NCBI GenBank assembly: GCA_012031345.1
Contig: JAAUTS010000006.1
Coordinates: forward strand, 1-46,481
Direction: 5' to 3'
Source: Blastochloris sp.
GTDB taxonomy: Bacteria; Verrucomicrobiota; Verrucomicrobiia; Methylacidiphilales; JAAUTS01
DNA: 46,481 nucleotides
The position numbers and the translations under genes were made by a program. The first letter of the stretch is position 1, and the number at the start of each line of letters is the position of its first letter. The notes beneath the pieces were generated by a model. That model worked only from the letters and a program-made list of their open reading frames with translations, was not told the DNA's origin and made no database searches. Shown here in pieces: positions 21,131 to 30,293 of this stretch.

Positions 21131-23149
21131 ATGTTGTCCCCATGGAAAGCCAGACTCAGCAGTCTGGTCATCGTTAGTTTATGTCTTGTCAACCTTTGCC
21201 CCGGCCAAACCGCACCCACCCCAGCCCCCGCCGACAAACCCGCCGAGGCCTCACCCCCACCAGAACAAGCACCCGAAGCTGAAAGCGAGGAAACCACCCC
21301 TAGCACCCCTCCTCAAACCCTGCCGGATATTGTCGTCACCGCCACCCGCACCCAGCAGCCTTTCAAAAAAACAGGCAGCCCCCTCTTTAAACTCACCACC
21401 CAGGACTACACGCGCAACCAACGCGAAGGCAGCTTCACCGAAGCCCTCCGTTCCGCCCCCGGCCTCGGCATCGCCAACGTCGGTGCCCGCGGTGGCCTGA
21501 CCCAGGTTCGTTTACGGGGCACCCAGGACAGTGACGTCACCCTGCGCCTCGACGGAGTCAAGATCAACAACCCCATCTTCAACTCCACCGACACCACCTT
21601 CCTGAGTTATGCCGACCTGTATAACACGGAAAGTGTCGAAGTTCTTTACGGCCCACAAAGCACCCTCTTCGGCTCATCCGCCGTTGGCGGCGTCATCTCT
21701 TCCACCACCAAAAAAGGCAGCGGCGATCCCAAGGTCCTTTACCGTCAGGAATTCGGAAGTCTCGACACCTTCCGGGAATTGATCCAGAGCGACGGTGCCG
21801 TGGGCGACTTCGCCTACTCCCTGCACTACGCCCGTGAAGACACCCAAAACAACCGGGCCAACAACGACCTCAGCGTGGACAGCTACTCCCTCCGTCTCGA
21901 CTATCAGGTCAATGAAAGCCTCGCCATCGGTGCCATCACACGCGGCACCCTGGCCAACTACCAGGAGCCGGGCAGTGTCCGGGCGGATGCCTTTGTGCAA
22001 AACGATCCCAACGATGAGGTCTTCTCTGAAAATCTGACTGGCAGCCTCTTTCTGGACTTCACCCCGAACGACCTCTGGCACAGCAAGCTCGTCCTGGGCA
22101 CCAATCAAATCCGTTACGACTCCCGGCAACCCCTCCCCAACCCCACCGATGCCGTCACGCAGCTCTTCGGGGGACGTGTCGCCTCACAAAATGTAAGTGA
22201 TGCCGGAACCTACAGCATCGATTGGCAGAACGACTTTCATCTCTGGGAACAAAACACCCTGAGCGTGGGCTGGGTCTTGGAACAATTGACCGGGCACGAC
22301 AGCACCTTCGCCTGGCAAACCGCCTATCAAAATGCGTTTTACCTCCAGGACCAGTGGGAACCTGTCCAAAACCTGTTCCTCACCGGAGGACTCCGTTTCG
22401 AGAGACATGAGGACGCGGGGGAATCCCTGACCTACTCCTTCTCCGGCGCCTACCTCATTGAAGCCACCGACACCAAAATCCGCTCTTCCTACGGCACCGG
22501 ATTCAAAGCCCCGGACTTCTTCCGGCTTTACAGCAACGACCCCGCGAACTTCCTCGTCGGCAATCCCAACCTCAAACCGGAAGAATCACGCGGCTGGGAC
22601 GTCGGCCTGGACCAGTTTTTCCTGGAAGACCAACTCGTCCTCAGTGCCAGCTACTTTCAAATCGAAACACGCCGCACCTTCGACTTCGTCTCCGATCCCG
22701 TGACCTTCATCTCCAGTCCGGTCAATGCCAACCAGGGCGTAAGCAAAGGCATGGAGTTCTCCGCCCGCGGGCAACTGACCAGCCACTGGCGCGTCTCCGC
22801 CAGCTACACCCACACGGATGCGGAACTGGAACGCAACGGCATCACCACCCGCCGACGCAACGTGCCCCGACACCTGGCCGGCTTCGACACCAACGTGAAT
22901 GTCCTCCCACAACTCATCCTCGGGGCCGGACTCAACCTCCAGGCGGACCGGGAGGAGTTGTATCCCAACTTCACCCAGGGCGAATCCGACGACTTCGTTA
23001 CCGCCCGCATCTACGCCAGCTACGAGATCCACCCTCACAGCACCCTCTTCTTCCGCTGTGAAAACCTGACCGATGCCGACTACCAAAGCTCCATCGGCTT
23101 CCCCGTGCCCGGACGAAGCTTCTACGGCGGTTTCGAACTAAGATATTAA
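21131..23149 (+). CDS. btuB: TonB-dependent outer-membrane cobalamin receptor
   Basis: A 672-residue outer-membrane receptor that would import cobalamin using the TonB-ExbBD energy system. A signal peptide covers residues 1-25 (LSSLVIVSLCLVNLCPG), followed by a Pro/Glu-rich linker of about 35 residues, a TonB box region DIVVTATRT, and the plug domain (LRSAPGLGIANVGARGG, LRLDGVKINNPI, VEVLYGPQSTLFGSSAVGGV). The rest is the 22-strand barrel, including RSSYGTGFKAPDFFRLYS and NPNLKPEESRGWDVG. It ends in Tyr, the usual terminal aromatic. AGGAG lies 10 bases before ATG 21131. TonB-dependent receptors are hard to tell apart by sequence; the cobalamin assignment rests mainly on the riboswitch directly upstream. 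Confidence 0.9.
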   Translation: MLSPWKARLSSLVIVSLCLVNLCPGQTAPTPAPADKPAEASPPPEQAPEAESEETTPSTPPQTLPDIVVTATRTQQPFKKTGSPLFKLTTQDYTRNQREGSFTEALRSAPGLGIANVGARGGLTQVRLRGTQDSDVTLRLDGVKINNPIFNSTDTTFLSYADLYNTESVEVLYGPQSTLFGSSAVGGVISSTTKKGSGDPKVLYRQEFGSLDTFRELIQSDGAVGDFAYSLHYAREDTQNNRANNDLSVDSYSLRLDYQVNESLAIGAITRGTLANYQEPGSVRADAFVQNDPNDEVFSENLTGSLFLDFTPNDLWHSKLVLGTNQIRYDSRQPLPNPTDAVTQLFGGRVASQNVSDAGTYSIDWQNDFHLWEQNTLSVGWVLEQLTGHDSTFAWQTAYQNAFYLQDQWEPVQNLFLTGGLRFERHEDAGESLTYSFSGAYLIEATDTKIRSSYGTGFKAPDFFRLYSNDPANFLVGNPNLKPEESRGWDVGLDQFFLEDQLVLSASYFQIETRRTFDFVSDPVTFISSPVNANQGVSKGMEFSARGQLTSHWRVSASYTHTDAELERNGITTRRRNVPRHLAGFDTNVNVLPQLILGAGLNLQADREELYPNFTQGESDDFVTARIYASYEIHPHSTLFFRCENLTDADYQSSIGFPVPGRSFYGGFELRY

Positions 23150-23183
23150 TCAACGATGACACCTTCCGTCCGCTACGCGGCCA

Positions 23184-23201
23184 CCTTCCTTACCAGGAAG
23201 G
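23184..23201. repeat. Short hairpin in a repeat-like spacer after btuB
   Basis: CCTTCC-TTACCA-GGAAGG, 35 bases past the btuB stop, preceded by ACACCTTCCGTCCGCTACGC. Similar 'rich hairpin after a CGTCCGCTACG-type lead' sequences often occur as dispersed intergenic repeats and near DUF559 genes. It could end the btuB transcript weakly but has no T-run. Confidence 0.4.
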
Positions 23202-23270
23202 ACTCTCTGCGCCCGCCTCTCTCCAACCAAAACTCAAACCCAACCCCCTCATCCCGACCCTCGCACCGCA

Positions 23271-23318
23271 ACCCTCTCCTCTAAAAAGAGGAGTGGCACG
23301 AAGTGACGAGGTGTGTCT
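23271..23318. repeat. 48-bp direct repeat, left copy
   Basis: Identical over 48 bases to 23702-23749. Its first part is an inverted repeat, CTCCTC-TAAAAA-GAGGAG, followed by TGGCACGAAGTGACGAGGTG. The flanks of the two copies differ. It sits directly before the DUF559 gene, whose start codon is 12 bases past the repeat. Confidence 0.9.
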
Positions 23319-23329
23319 TTCTTACTCCC

Positions 23330-23737
23330 ATGAAATGGCACTACAACCCCCAACTCAAAGCTCGTGCCCGCGAACTCCGGAAAAAAATGACCCGAGGTGA
23401 AATTCTTCTCTGGCAACAACTCAAACAAAAAGACCTCCGAGGCGGCCAAGACTTCCATCGTCAGAAACCTCTGGACCAATTCATCGTGGACTTCTTCTGC
23501 CCCCGGCTTGGCCTGGCCATCGAAGTCGATGGCTCCACCCACAACTCCCGGATGGATGAAGACGGGATCAGGCAAAAACGACTGGAAAGCCTGGGCATCC
23601 ATTTCCTGCGCTTCACAGAACGAGATGTCTGCACCAAGCTTGAAGCTGTCCTTTCCGTCATTGATGAATGGATTCGCGACCACACCGCACACCTCTCCCC
23701 CACCCTCTCCTCTAAAAAGAGGAGTGGCACGAAGTGA
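23330..23737 (+). CDS. DUF559-family (Vsr/PD-(D/E)XK-like) endonuclease-domain protein
   Basis: A 135-residue protein of the DUF559 family, related in fold to very-short-patch-repair endonucleases. The core is seen as TRGEILLWQQLKQK, GQDFHRQKPLDQFIVDFFCP and LGLAIEVDGSTH, then FLRFTERDV and the C-terminal helix AVLSVIDEWI. The Glu of GEILLW, the Asp of VDFFCP and the Glu of IEVDG are candidate catalytic residues. Function of the family is unproven. I start at MKWHYNPQLK (23330), which matches family members; GTG or other earlier codons lie in the repeat. The last 12 or so residues (TLSSKKRSGTK) and the stop codon come from the right copy of the 48-bp repeat, so the gene and repeats look like one unit inserted between btuB and argH. 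Confidence 0.88.
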   Translation: MKWHYNPQLKARARELRKKMTRGEILLWQQLKQKDLRGGQDFHRQKPLDQFIVDFFCPRLGLAIEVDGSTHNSRMDEDGIRQKRLESLGIHFLRFTERDVCTKLEAVLSVIDEWIRDHTAHLSPTLSSKKRSGTK

Positions 23738-23749
23738 CGAGGTGTGTCT
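23702..23749. repeat. 48-bp direct repeat, right copy
   Basis: Perfect copy of 23271-23318, 431 bases further on. It supplies the end of the DUF559 reading frame, including its TGA stop at 23735-23737, and lies 20 bases before the argH stop codon on the other strand. Confidence 0.9.
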
Positions 23750-23768
23750 CCCCTCCTACCCAACCCAC

Positions 23769-25149
23769 TCAGCCCAGTTTTTTCGCCCAACGGGCCAGTT
23801 CCGCCCTGACTTGTCTGGCTCCAGGGGCTCCCGTCATGCGACGTCGGGCCAGTGCCTTCTCCACGTCGAAGACCTCCAGGGTCTTGGGTTCCATGGGCGG
23901 GTGAATTTTTCTCCACTCGCTCAAAGGTAATTTCGATAAAGGACAACCCAACTTCTCCGCACAAGCCACGGCCTGCCCCACAATCTCGTGGGCATGTCGA
24001 AAAGCCACCCCACTCAGAACCAAGGCATCCGCCACATCCGTGGCCAGAAGCAACGGGTCCGCCACCGCACGGGCGCAGGCTTCCTCGTTGACCCGGATAT
24101 CCCCCAGCATGGCCGCCATCACATCCAGGGTCTCCTGCACCGTGTCCACGCTGTCAAAGAGCCTTTCCTTGTCCTCCTGCAGATCACGGTTGTAAGTCAT
24201 AGGCAGACCCTTGACCAGAGTCAGCAACGCCATCAAATCCCCAATCACCCGCCCGCTCTTGCCCCGCGTGATCTCGGCCACGTCCGGGTTTTTTTTCTGC
24301 GGCATCAGGCTGGATCCCGTGGTGAACGCATCTCCGATTCTGATAAAACCGAACTCGGCTGAGGACCATAAAATCAAATCCTCCGCCAGGCGGGACAAAT
24401 GCACCGCCGTCACGGCATTGGCCGCTGCATACTCCAACATAAAATCCCTGTCGCTGACCGCATCAAGCGAGTTCCGCGTCACGCTGGCAAACCCCAACAA
24501 CTCCGCCACCCGCTCACGTTGCAGTGGAATGGTGCTCCCGGCCAGGGCGCCGGAGCCGAGAGGCAACACATCGACCCGCTTCACGCAGTCCTGCAGACGA
24601 CCCCGATCCCGATCAAACATCTCCACATAAGCCAGAAGATGATGCGCCAAATACACCGGCTGGGCCCGTTGCAAGTGCGTGTAGCCCGGAATCAACACCT
24701 GCGACTGCGCCGTGGCCCACTGCACCAGTGCCTTTTGCATCCTGGCCAGCAGGCTGAGATCCACCGCGATTTGATGTTTCACCCACAAGCGCATATCGGT
24801 GGCCACCTGGTCGTTGCGACTGCGGCCCGTATGTAATTTGGCTCCGGCCGGAGTCCGTTCAGTTAGGGCGGCCTCGATGTTCATATGCACATCCTCCCTC
24901 GCCTCGCTCCAGACAAAGGTTCCCGCCTCAATCTCCTTCTCGATCTGTCGCAGTCCTTTTTCTATTGCGGAAAATTCCTTCGCCGTCAGAACCCCGATCT
25001 CGGAAAGCATCCGGGCATGAGCGATGCTCCCTGCGATGTCCTCCCGATAAAGTCGTTTGTCAAAATGCACCGAGCGCGTGAACCGTTGCACCTTCGCATC
25101 CGGACCGCTGCTGAAACGCCACCCCACAACGTTTGTCCTGAGTCTTCAT
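23769..25149 (-). CDS. argH: Argininosuccinate lyase
   Basis: Splits argininosuccinate into arginine and fumarate, the last step of arginine synthesis; a cytoplasmic homotetramer of the fumarase/aspartase superfamily. The family signature GSSLMPQKKNPDVAEI carries the catalytic serine loop. Also visible are HTGRSRNDQVATDMRLW and GYTHLQRAQPVYLAHHL. The open frame starts at GTG 25127 (GWRFSSGPDAKVQRF), which cuts off the normal N-terminus. An ATG at 25149 gives MKTQDKRCG in another frame, and removing one G from the run at 25122-25125 joins it in frame as RCGWRFSSGPD, close to the usual WGGRF start and giving 459 residues (E. coli: 457). I therefore take 25149 as the start with a one-base insertion. 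No strong Shine-Dalgarno is visible. Confidence 0.93.
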
Positions 25150-25264
25150 CACGCAGTCTTTAACCCGTCTCATGCCGGGAAGCAACCTGCAACTTCATCT
25201 CCCCCGCCCCTGCTCTTTTTTCGTGCTTTTCCCCGGTGGCATGGTTTCCTGACTCCTTTACGGA

Positions 25265-26466
25265 ATGAAACTCCTGCTTTTAAACAGCACCTTCTGGCCC
25301 TTGGTGGGCGGTCCTGAAACGGTGATGCGTTATCATGCCGAGGGATTGTCCCGCGCCGGGCACGAAGTCCGCGTCCTCACCGGGCACGGCCAGCCCAGCA
25401 CGGAATCCTACGAGGTGGTCACCCTGAAGGAGCTTTCCCCCGGCTTCCCCCTGAATCTCACCGTGAAGCGTGCGGTGGATCACGGACAGACGGACATGCA
25501 TTTCCAGGATTTCACCAAGCAACTCCTCCAGCTCCTCGAACCTCATTACGCCTGGGCGGATCTCGTCATCACCCACGGACCTTTCACCACCCACTTCAAC
25601 CTGGCCCTGACCCAGGCACTCTGGACCCTGGCCGATAACAAAAAACCGTCGCCTGGGTTCACGACCTCACCGCCACCAACAAAAATTACGCCCTGCCCAA
25701 TCCAACCAAAATGCCCTGGGCTCTCATGCGCAAGGCCCACCCCAACGTCCATTACGTCGCCGTCACCGCCAACCGTCAAAAGGAAATCAACCTCAGTCTG
25801 GGCGTCCGCATCGAGGAAATTTCCGTCATCGAAAACGGCGTGGCCCACCATGAACTCTGGGGCCTGGAGCCTGAGTTTTATCAATGGCTGGAAGCACGCG
25901 ATTTCATCCGGCGCGACATCGTTTTTTATTACCCCACCAAGTTGATGCAGCGCAAAAACATCGACCAGGCCATCCTCTTCATCGACGCCATCAAAAAATC
26001 CGGGCTCCAGCCCATGCTCATCGTCACCGGGAGCCAGGACGTTTACGGCACCGCAGGCCAGGCTTATGAGGACTATCTGAAAAATTACCCCAAACAATTG
26101 GGCTTGGAAAAAGACGTCTTCTTTCTCAACGACTTCAATGACGAGATCGGCCAGGTCTGGTCCCAGGCCTTCCGCGCGGCCGACGTGCTCCTCTTCCCCT
26201 CCGCTTACGAAGGTCACGGCATCCCGCCCGTGGAGGCCGCCCTCTGCCGCCTGCCCTGCTGGACCCTGCCTCTCCCCACCTTGGCGGAATGGCAGTTGCC
26301 CAGCCTGACCATGGTCAAAACACCTGCGGAAGCGGTGAAAGCCGCCCACTCCCTCATGCTCAACCCCATCCACCTCGCCCGTAAAGAAGCCCTGCGCAAC
26401 CACAACTGGCAGCAAATTCATCAACAAAAAATCATTCCCCTCCTCAACGCCCTGATCACTTTCTAA
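25265..26466 (+). CDS. GT4-family glycosyltransferase, one apparent frameshift
   Basis: A GT-B glycosyltransferase of the group 1 (GT4) kind, about 400 residues once corrected. The N-terminal domain begins MKLLLLNSTFWPLVGGPETV with the usual glycine-rich loop, and the C-terminal domain has the nucleotide-sugar site with YPTKLMQRKNIDQAILFI and the Glu-rich signature FPSAYEGHGIPPVEAALCRL. The frame breaks in a run of six A (25640-25645); adding one A gives DNKKTVAWVHDLTATNKNY across the gap. Donor and acceptor sugars cannot be told. It starts 115 bases from the divergent argH and ends 26 bases before the DUF4380 gene, with which it probably forms an operon. Confidence 0.85.
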
Positions 26467-26492
26467 ACACCACTCCCCACCCTCCCCAACTT

Positions 26493-27377
26493 ATGGCTCA
26501 TCTCATCTCCTCCCACGGCTGGAACCACAACCTGCACCTGAGCAATTCCCGCGTCGAACTGCTCATCACCCTCGACGTCGGCCCGCGCATCCTGCGCTTT
26601 GCCCCTCTGGGCGGCCCTAACATTTTTAAAGAATTTCCCGCACAGCTCGGCCAACACGGTGAAGCCGACTGGATGATCCGTGGCGGACATCGCCTCTGGG
26701 TCGCCCCGGAAGCCGATTACTGTTACACCCCTGACAATGCCCCCCTCTCCCACCAAATCCTGGCCCCGAACCATGTCGTCGTGACATCAACTGTGAACGA
26801 AGCCTCTGGTTGGCATACGGAAATGGAAGTCCGCCTCCTCTCCGACCGGGATGAAGTCCAGCTCTGCAACCGTGTGCGCGCCCTCCGCGATCTGGATCTC
26901 GACATCGCCCCCTGGGCTCTCAGTGTCATGGCACCGGGCGGCACCGCCATCCTCCCCCAACCCCCGCTCGGCTCCCATCCGGAACATCTTTTGCCTAATC
27001 GTCGCCTCATCCTCTGGCCCTACACCGAATGGAACGATCCCCGCTTTTCCTTCGGACGCCCTAACCTCCTCGTCCGCCAGGACGCGGAACGTGGCCCCAC
27101 CAAGTTCGGCCTGCTCCACCGCGAATCTTGGGTAGCCTATCAACTCGGCTCCCTGCTCTTCGCTAAAACCATCGCCTATCAGGACGGCGCCAACTATCCC
27201 GATCTGGGCGTCAATTTTGAACTCTTCACCAACCGGGAAATCCTCGAACTCGAAAGCTTGGCCCCACTTGTCCGCCTGAAGAAAGGTGAATGCGCCGAAC
27301 ATCACGAAACCTGGGTGCTCCAACAGGTCGGCCACCTTGATTGGAACCAAACTTCGCTCCTCGACGTTCTTACCTAA
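26493..27377 (+). CDS. DUF4380-like (galactose mutarotase-fold) protein
   Basis: A 294-residue soluble protein with the marks of DUF4380: VGPRILRFAPLGGPNIF near the start, then RGGHRLWVAPE and, in the middle, SVMAPGGTAILPQPP. The all-beta fold of this group resembles aldose-1-epimerase, suggesting that it binds a sugar or oligosaccharide, but no activity is established. There is no signal peptide. It follows the glycosyltransferase by 26 bases on the same strand and could act on the same sugar pathway. It converges on nadE, 32 bases away. Confidence 0.75.
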   Translation: MAHLISSHGWNHNLHLSNSRVELLITLDVGPRILRFAPLGGPNIFKEFPAQLGQHGEADWMIRGGHRLWVAPEADYCYTPDNAPLSHQILAPNHVVVTSTVNEASGWHTEMEVRLLSDRDEVQLCNRVRALRDLDLDIAPWALSVMAPGGTAILPQPPLGSHPEHLLPNRRLILWPYTEWNDPRFSFGRPNLLVRQDAERGPTKFGLLHRESWVAYQLGSLLFAKTIAYQDGANYPDLGVNFELFTNREILELESLAPLVRLKKGECAEHHETWVLQQVGHLDWNQTSLLDVLT

Positions 27378-27409
27378 GCAACCTTGATTCTCAGCCTCGA
27401 CTCGCCCCC

Positions 27410-29038
27410 CTACTCCAAAGCCCGGGCGATTGGCATCCGCCGCCCCACACCGAAGGCTTTGCTAGTCACCTTCAATCCCGGTGCCGCCTGGCGTCGCTTG
27501 TATTCACTCAGATCCACTTTGCGCAAAATCTCCCGCACCAGAGGCTCAGAGTAACCAGCCCGGACCAAATCCGCCACCCCTTCCCCACGCACCACGTAAG
27601 CCTCCACGATGGCGTCCAAAATCTCATAAGGCGGCAAGGAATCCTGATCAGATTGATTCTCCCGCAACTCCGCGCTCGGTGCCTTGGTGATGGAATGCTC
27701 TGGGATGATTTCATCCCGACGATTGATCCAGCGCGACAACTCATAAACCGTCAACTTGGGCAGATCATTGATCACCGCCAGAGCTCCGCACATGTCGCCA
27801 TATAAAGTGCAATAACCCACCGCCAACTCGGATTTGTTTCCCGTGGTTAGGACCAATCGCCCCGTCTTGTTCGAGATCGCCATCAGCGTGACTCCGCGGA
27901 TGCGCGATTGCAGATTCTCCTCCGTCAAGCCCGGTGGAGTGCCCGCCAAAAATGGATCCAGGTGTTGCAACATGCTCTGGAAGGCCGATTCAATCGGCAG
28001 GGTGCGGTATTCAATCTCCAACTTGCGGGCCAGTTGTTCCGCATCGGAAATGCTGCCCTCACTGGAGTAACGGCTGGGCATCAAAACGCCTAACACATTT
28101 TCCGGCCCCAGAGCATCCACCGCCAACACCGCCGTCAGTGCCGAGTCAATGCCACCACTCAGACCCAGCACGACCTGGCGGAACCCGCACTTGCCCACAT
28201 AATCACGGATCCCCAGGGAGAGCGCGGAAAATAATTGGGACATTTCCGCAGGCCACTGCTTGTCCAGCACTCCGGCCTCCGTATCCACCATCAACAAATC
28301 CTCCGCAAAACCACGCCCACACGCCAACAGGGCACCTGCCCGATTGAAGGCCAAACTCTGCCCGTCAAAGATCAACTCATCATTCCCCCCCACCGCATTC
28401 ACCTGCACCACCGGCACTTTTTCCGAAAGCGCCACCTTGGCCAACATGGCCTCCCTCACCCGCTCCTTGCCCCGATGCCAGGGGGAGGCGGACAAATTCA
28501 ACAGCAGATCACAACCCTGATCCATCAGCTCCCGCACCGGGTCACGACGATAGAGTTGCTCAGGCCAAAAATCCTCGTCATTCCAAATGTCTTCACAAAT
28601 GCTCAATCCGATCCGACAACCCTGCCAGGTCCAGATTTTGTTGTCCTGACCCGGTTCAAAATAACGGTATTCATCAAAGACATCATAGGTGGGCAAGAGG
28701 GACTTGCGCACCTCATGGACGCAGTGGCGACGATGCAACACGGCGGCAACATTGTGGAGAGCCTTCCCTTGACCCGAGTCGTTGCGCCGCACCAGGCCCA
28801 GCAGCAAGGGCACCTCCCCGGCGATTTCCGCCGCATCACGATTGGCCTGATCGGAGGCCAGCAGAAAATCTTTCTGTCCCAAAAGATCTCGGGGCGGGTA
28901 TCCGGTCAAAAACAACTCGGGTGCCAACACCAGTTCCGCACCCTTCGACACGGCCCGTTCATATCCCGAACGGAGCTTTTCCAAGTTGCCCTGAAAATCC
29001 CCCACCTTCGAGTTCAACTGCAAACAGGCCAGAATCAT
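27410..29038 (-). CDS. nadE: Glutamine-dependent NAD+ synthetase
   Basis: Makes NAD+ from nicotinic acid adenine dinucleotide, ATP and glutamine in the cytoplasm. The N-terminal nitrilase-type glutaminase domain has the Glu-Lys-Cys triad: Glu41 (LVLAPELFLTGYPPRDLL), Lys112 (HEVRKSLLPTYDVFDEYRYF) and Cys148 (IGLSICEDIWN). The C-terminal synthetase domain has the PP-loop GLSGGIDSALTAVLA and the TTGNKSELAVGYCTLYGDMCG stretch. At 542 residues it is of normal length for the two-domain form. I start at MILACLQLN (29038) since the family begins at this strand; 12 extra codons upstream are out of pattern. The stop of the SPFH gene is 13 bases upstream. Confidence 0.95.
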   Translation of the reverse strand: MILACLQLNSKVGDFQGNLEKLRSGYERAVSKGAELVLAPELFLTGYPPRDLLGQKDFLLASDQANRDAAEIAGEVPLLLGLVRRNDSGQGKALHNVAAVLHRRHCVHEVRKSLLPTYDVFDEYRYFEPGQDNKIWTWQGCRIGLSICEDIWNDEDFWPEQLYRRDPVRELMDQGCDLLLNLSASPWHRGKERVREAMLAKVALSEKVPVVQVNAVGGNDELIFDGQSLAFNRAGALLACGRGFAEDLLMVDTEAGVLDKQWPAEMSQLFSALSLGIRDYVGKCGFRQVVLGLSGGIDSALTAVLAVDALGPENVLGVLMPSRYSSEGSISDAEQLARKLEIEYRTLPIESAFQSMLQHLDPFLAGTPPGLTEENLQSRIRGVTLMAISNKTGRLVLTTGNKSELAVGYCTLYGDMCGALAVINDLPKLTVYELSRWINRRDEIIPEHSITKAPSAELRENQSDQDSLPPYEILDAIVEAYVVRGEGVADLVRAGYSEPLVREILRKVDLSEYKRRQAAPGLKVTSKAFGVGRRMPIARALE

Positions 29039-29051
29039 AAATCCGTCAGAC

Positions 29052-29845
29052 TCAACGCAGGGGCAGAATGACATTCGCCCCGCCCTGACCCGTCACCACG
29101 GTCTGGGGAGCTTTGCCGTCCCACTTTTTGACAATCTCCAAATCAACCACCCGTGGTGAATTGGCCAAAGCTTCCCCTTTGATTTTGACCGACTGCGCCT
29201 CAGCTTGGGCGTTCACGAGCGTGATCTCCGCCTCCTTGCGCGCCTTCTGCAACTCATACTCCTTGGCCAAAGCCTGCTGCTCCGTCACCTGCTTCAATTC
29301 AATCGCTTTTCCAACTCATCCGTCAAGTCGATGTTGGTGATCGGTATGTCGCGGATGTCAATCAGGCCGCTGAGTTCCTCTCTGATTTTAACCAACACCG
29401 CCTCCTTGATTTTGATGCGATTCTTGACCAACTCCTCCGCCTTGTAGGATGCCGTAACCTGCTTGACCGCTTCCTGAACCCGAGGCTCCACCAGCGTGGC
29501 GTAGGGATTCCCGGCGTAATCCTGGAATAACTCCACCACCTTGCCTTCCGGGATTCGATACAACACCGCATACGACATCTCCACCGTTTGCAGGTCGGAA
29601 CTAAAACTCGAGGCCTTCCCGTTCTGGGTAATCTGCTGCACCGGCATCTTGATGATGGATTCCACAAAAGGCTTTTTAAAGGTCAATCCCTCGCCCCGCG
29701 CCACCGGGTCCACCTTACCCAGAGTCACGGAAACCCCGCGATGCCCCGGCGGAACAATACTCCAACAGCTCAACATAAACCAAACTGCCGTCAGCAGCAC
29801 CAACCCAATTCCCACCAATCCAGCAATGCCACGTCCTTGATTCAT
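29052..29845 (-). CDS. SPFH/prohibitin-family membrane protein, one apparent frameshift
   Basis: About 264 residues after correction. One N-terminal membrane segment (GLVGIGLVLLTAVWFMLSCW) is followed by the SPFH/Band 7 domain (VPPGHRGVSVTLGKVDPVAR, then AVLYRIPEGKVVELFQDYAG) and a coiled coil rich in Ala, Glu and Lys (EKAIELKQVTEQQALAKEYE). It should lie in the cytoplasmic membrane and form ring-like scaffolds, as HflC and prohibitins do; no FtsH gene is in the window. The frame breaks at the T-run 29307-29310; adding one base gives DELEKAIELKQ across the gap. ATG 29845 has GAGGAAAGGAAG just upstream. It probably shares a transcript with nadE 13 bases downstream. Confidence 0.85.
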
Positions 29846-29897
29846 CGTCTTCCTTTCCTCAGAAGGCCACAACAGCCCTCTGCGTTGTTTCTTAGGT

Positions 29898-30239
29898 TTA
29901 ATACTGATTCCGTCCTATTTTATCCTGCGGACCCTGTAGGGTTTCTTCATCAAACTGAATGTCCGCCCCACGCACATAACCGCGCTTTCCCCGCACTGTT
30001 TCCACCAATACATAACCGTCCCCCGCCCCTTCCACCACCCGGATCCGATTGCCCCGCCGCAGGGTGGTTTCATGCTGGGTCGTTTGATTGGGCCCCAACT
30101 CCAGCAAGGGAGTGTCCGTTTTGACAAAAAAATTGTAGGCCTTGTCACTGCTCACACCCAAGCCAGCGCAAGCTCCCAGCATCACCACCAAAAGACAGGT
30201 CAACAACGAAAAATATAAATGACGGATCATGATCCGCAT
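29898..30239 (-). CDS. SH3-domain lipoprotein
   Basis: A 113-residue secreted protein with a lipoprotein signal (YFSLLTCLLVVMLGACAG), the cysteine of LGAC being the lipidation site. The mature part resembles a bacterial SH3 domain: TPLLELGPNQTTQHETTLRR, then GNRIRVVEGAGDGYVLVETV and the final RGKRGYVRGADIQ. Bacterial SH3 domains often bind peptidoglycan or target proteins to the wall; here the function is unknown. ATG at 30239 (MRIMIRHLYF) or 30230 would both work. It lies between the manganese permease genes and the SPFH gene and is not obviously related to either. Confidence 0.7.
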   Translation of the reverse strand: MRIMIRHLYFSLLTCLLVVMLGACAGLGVSSDKAYNFFVKTDTPLLELGPNQTTQHETTLRRGNRIRVVEGAGDGYVLVETVRGKRGYVRGADIQFDEETLQGPQDKIGRNQY

Positions 30240-30293
30240 CCTGCAAGCCCCCCTGCCGCAATAAAAGCCCAAAATGGAGCAGTTCATCCCTCC

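Noticed and set aside
21048-21500. Plus-strand frame overlapping the riboswitch end and start of btuB
   Set aside because: It is Pro/Lys-rich out-of-frame reading of the receptor's signal and linker region.
23461-23964. Minus-strand frame spanning the DUF559 gene and argH end
   Set aside because: Its peptide is only the antisense of the DUF559 gene and the 48-bp repeat (HFVPLLFLEERV) and matches no protein family.
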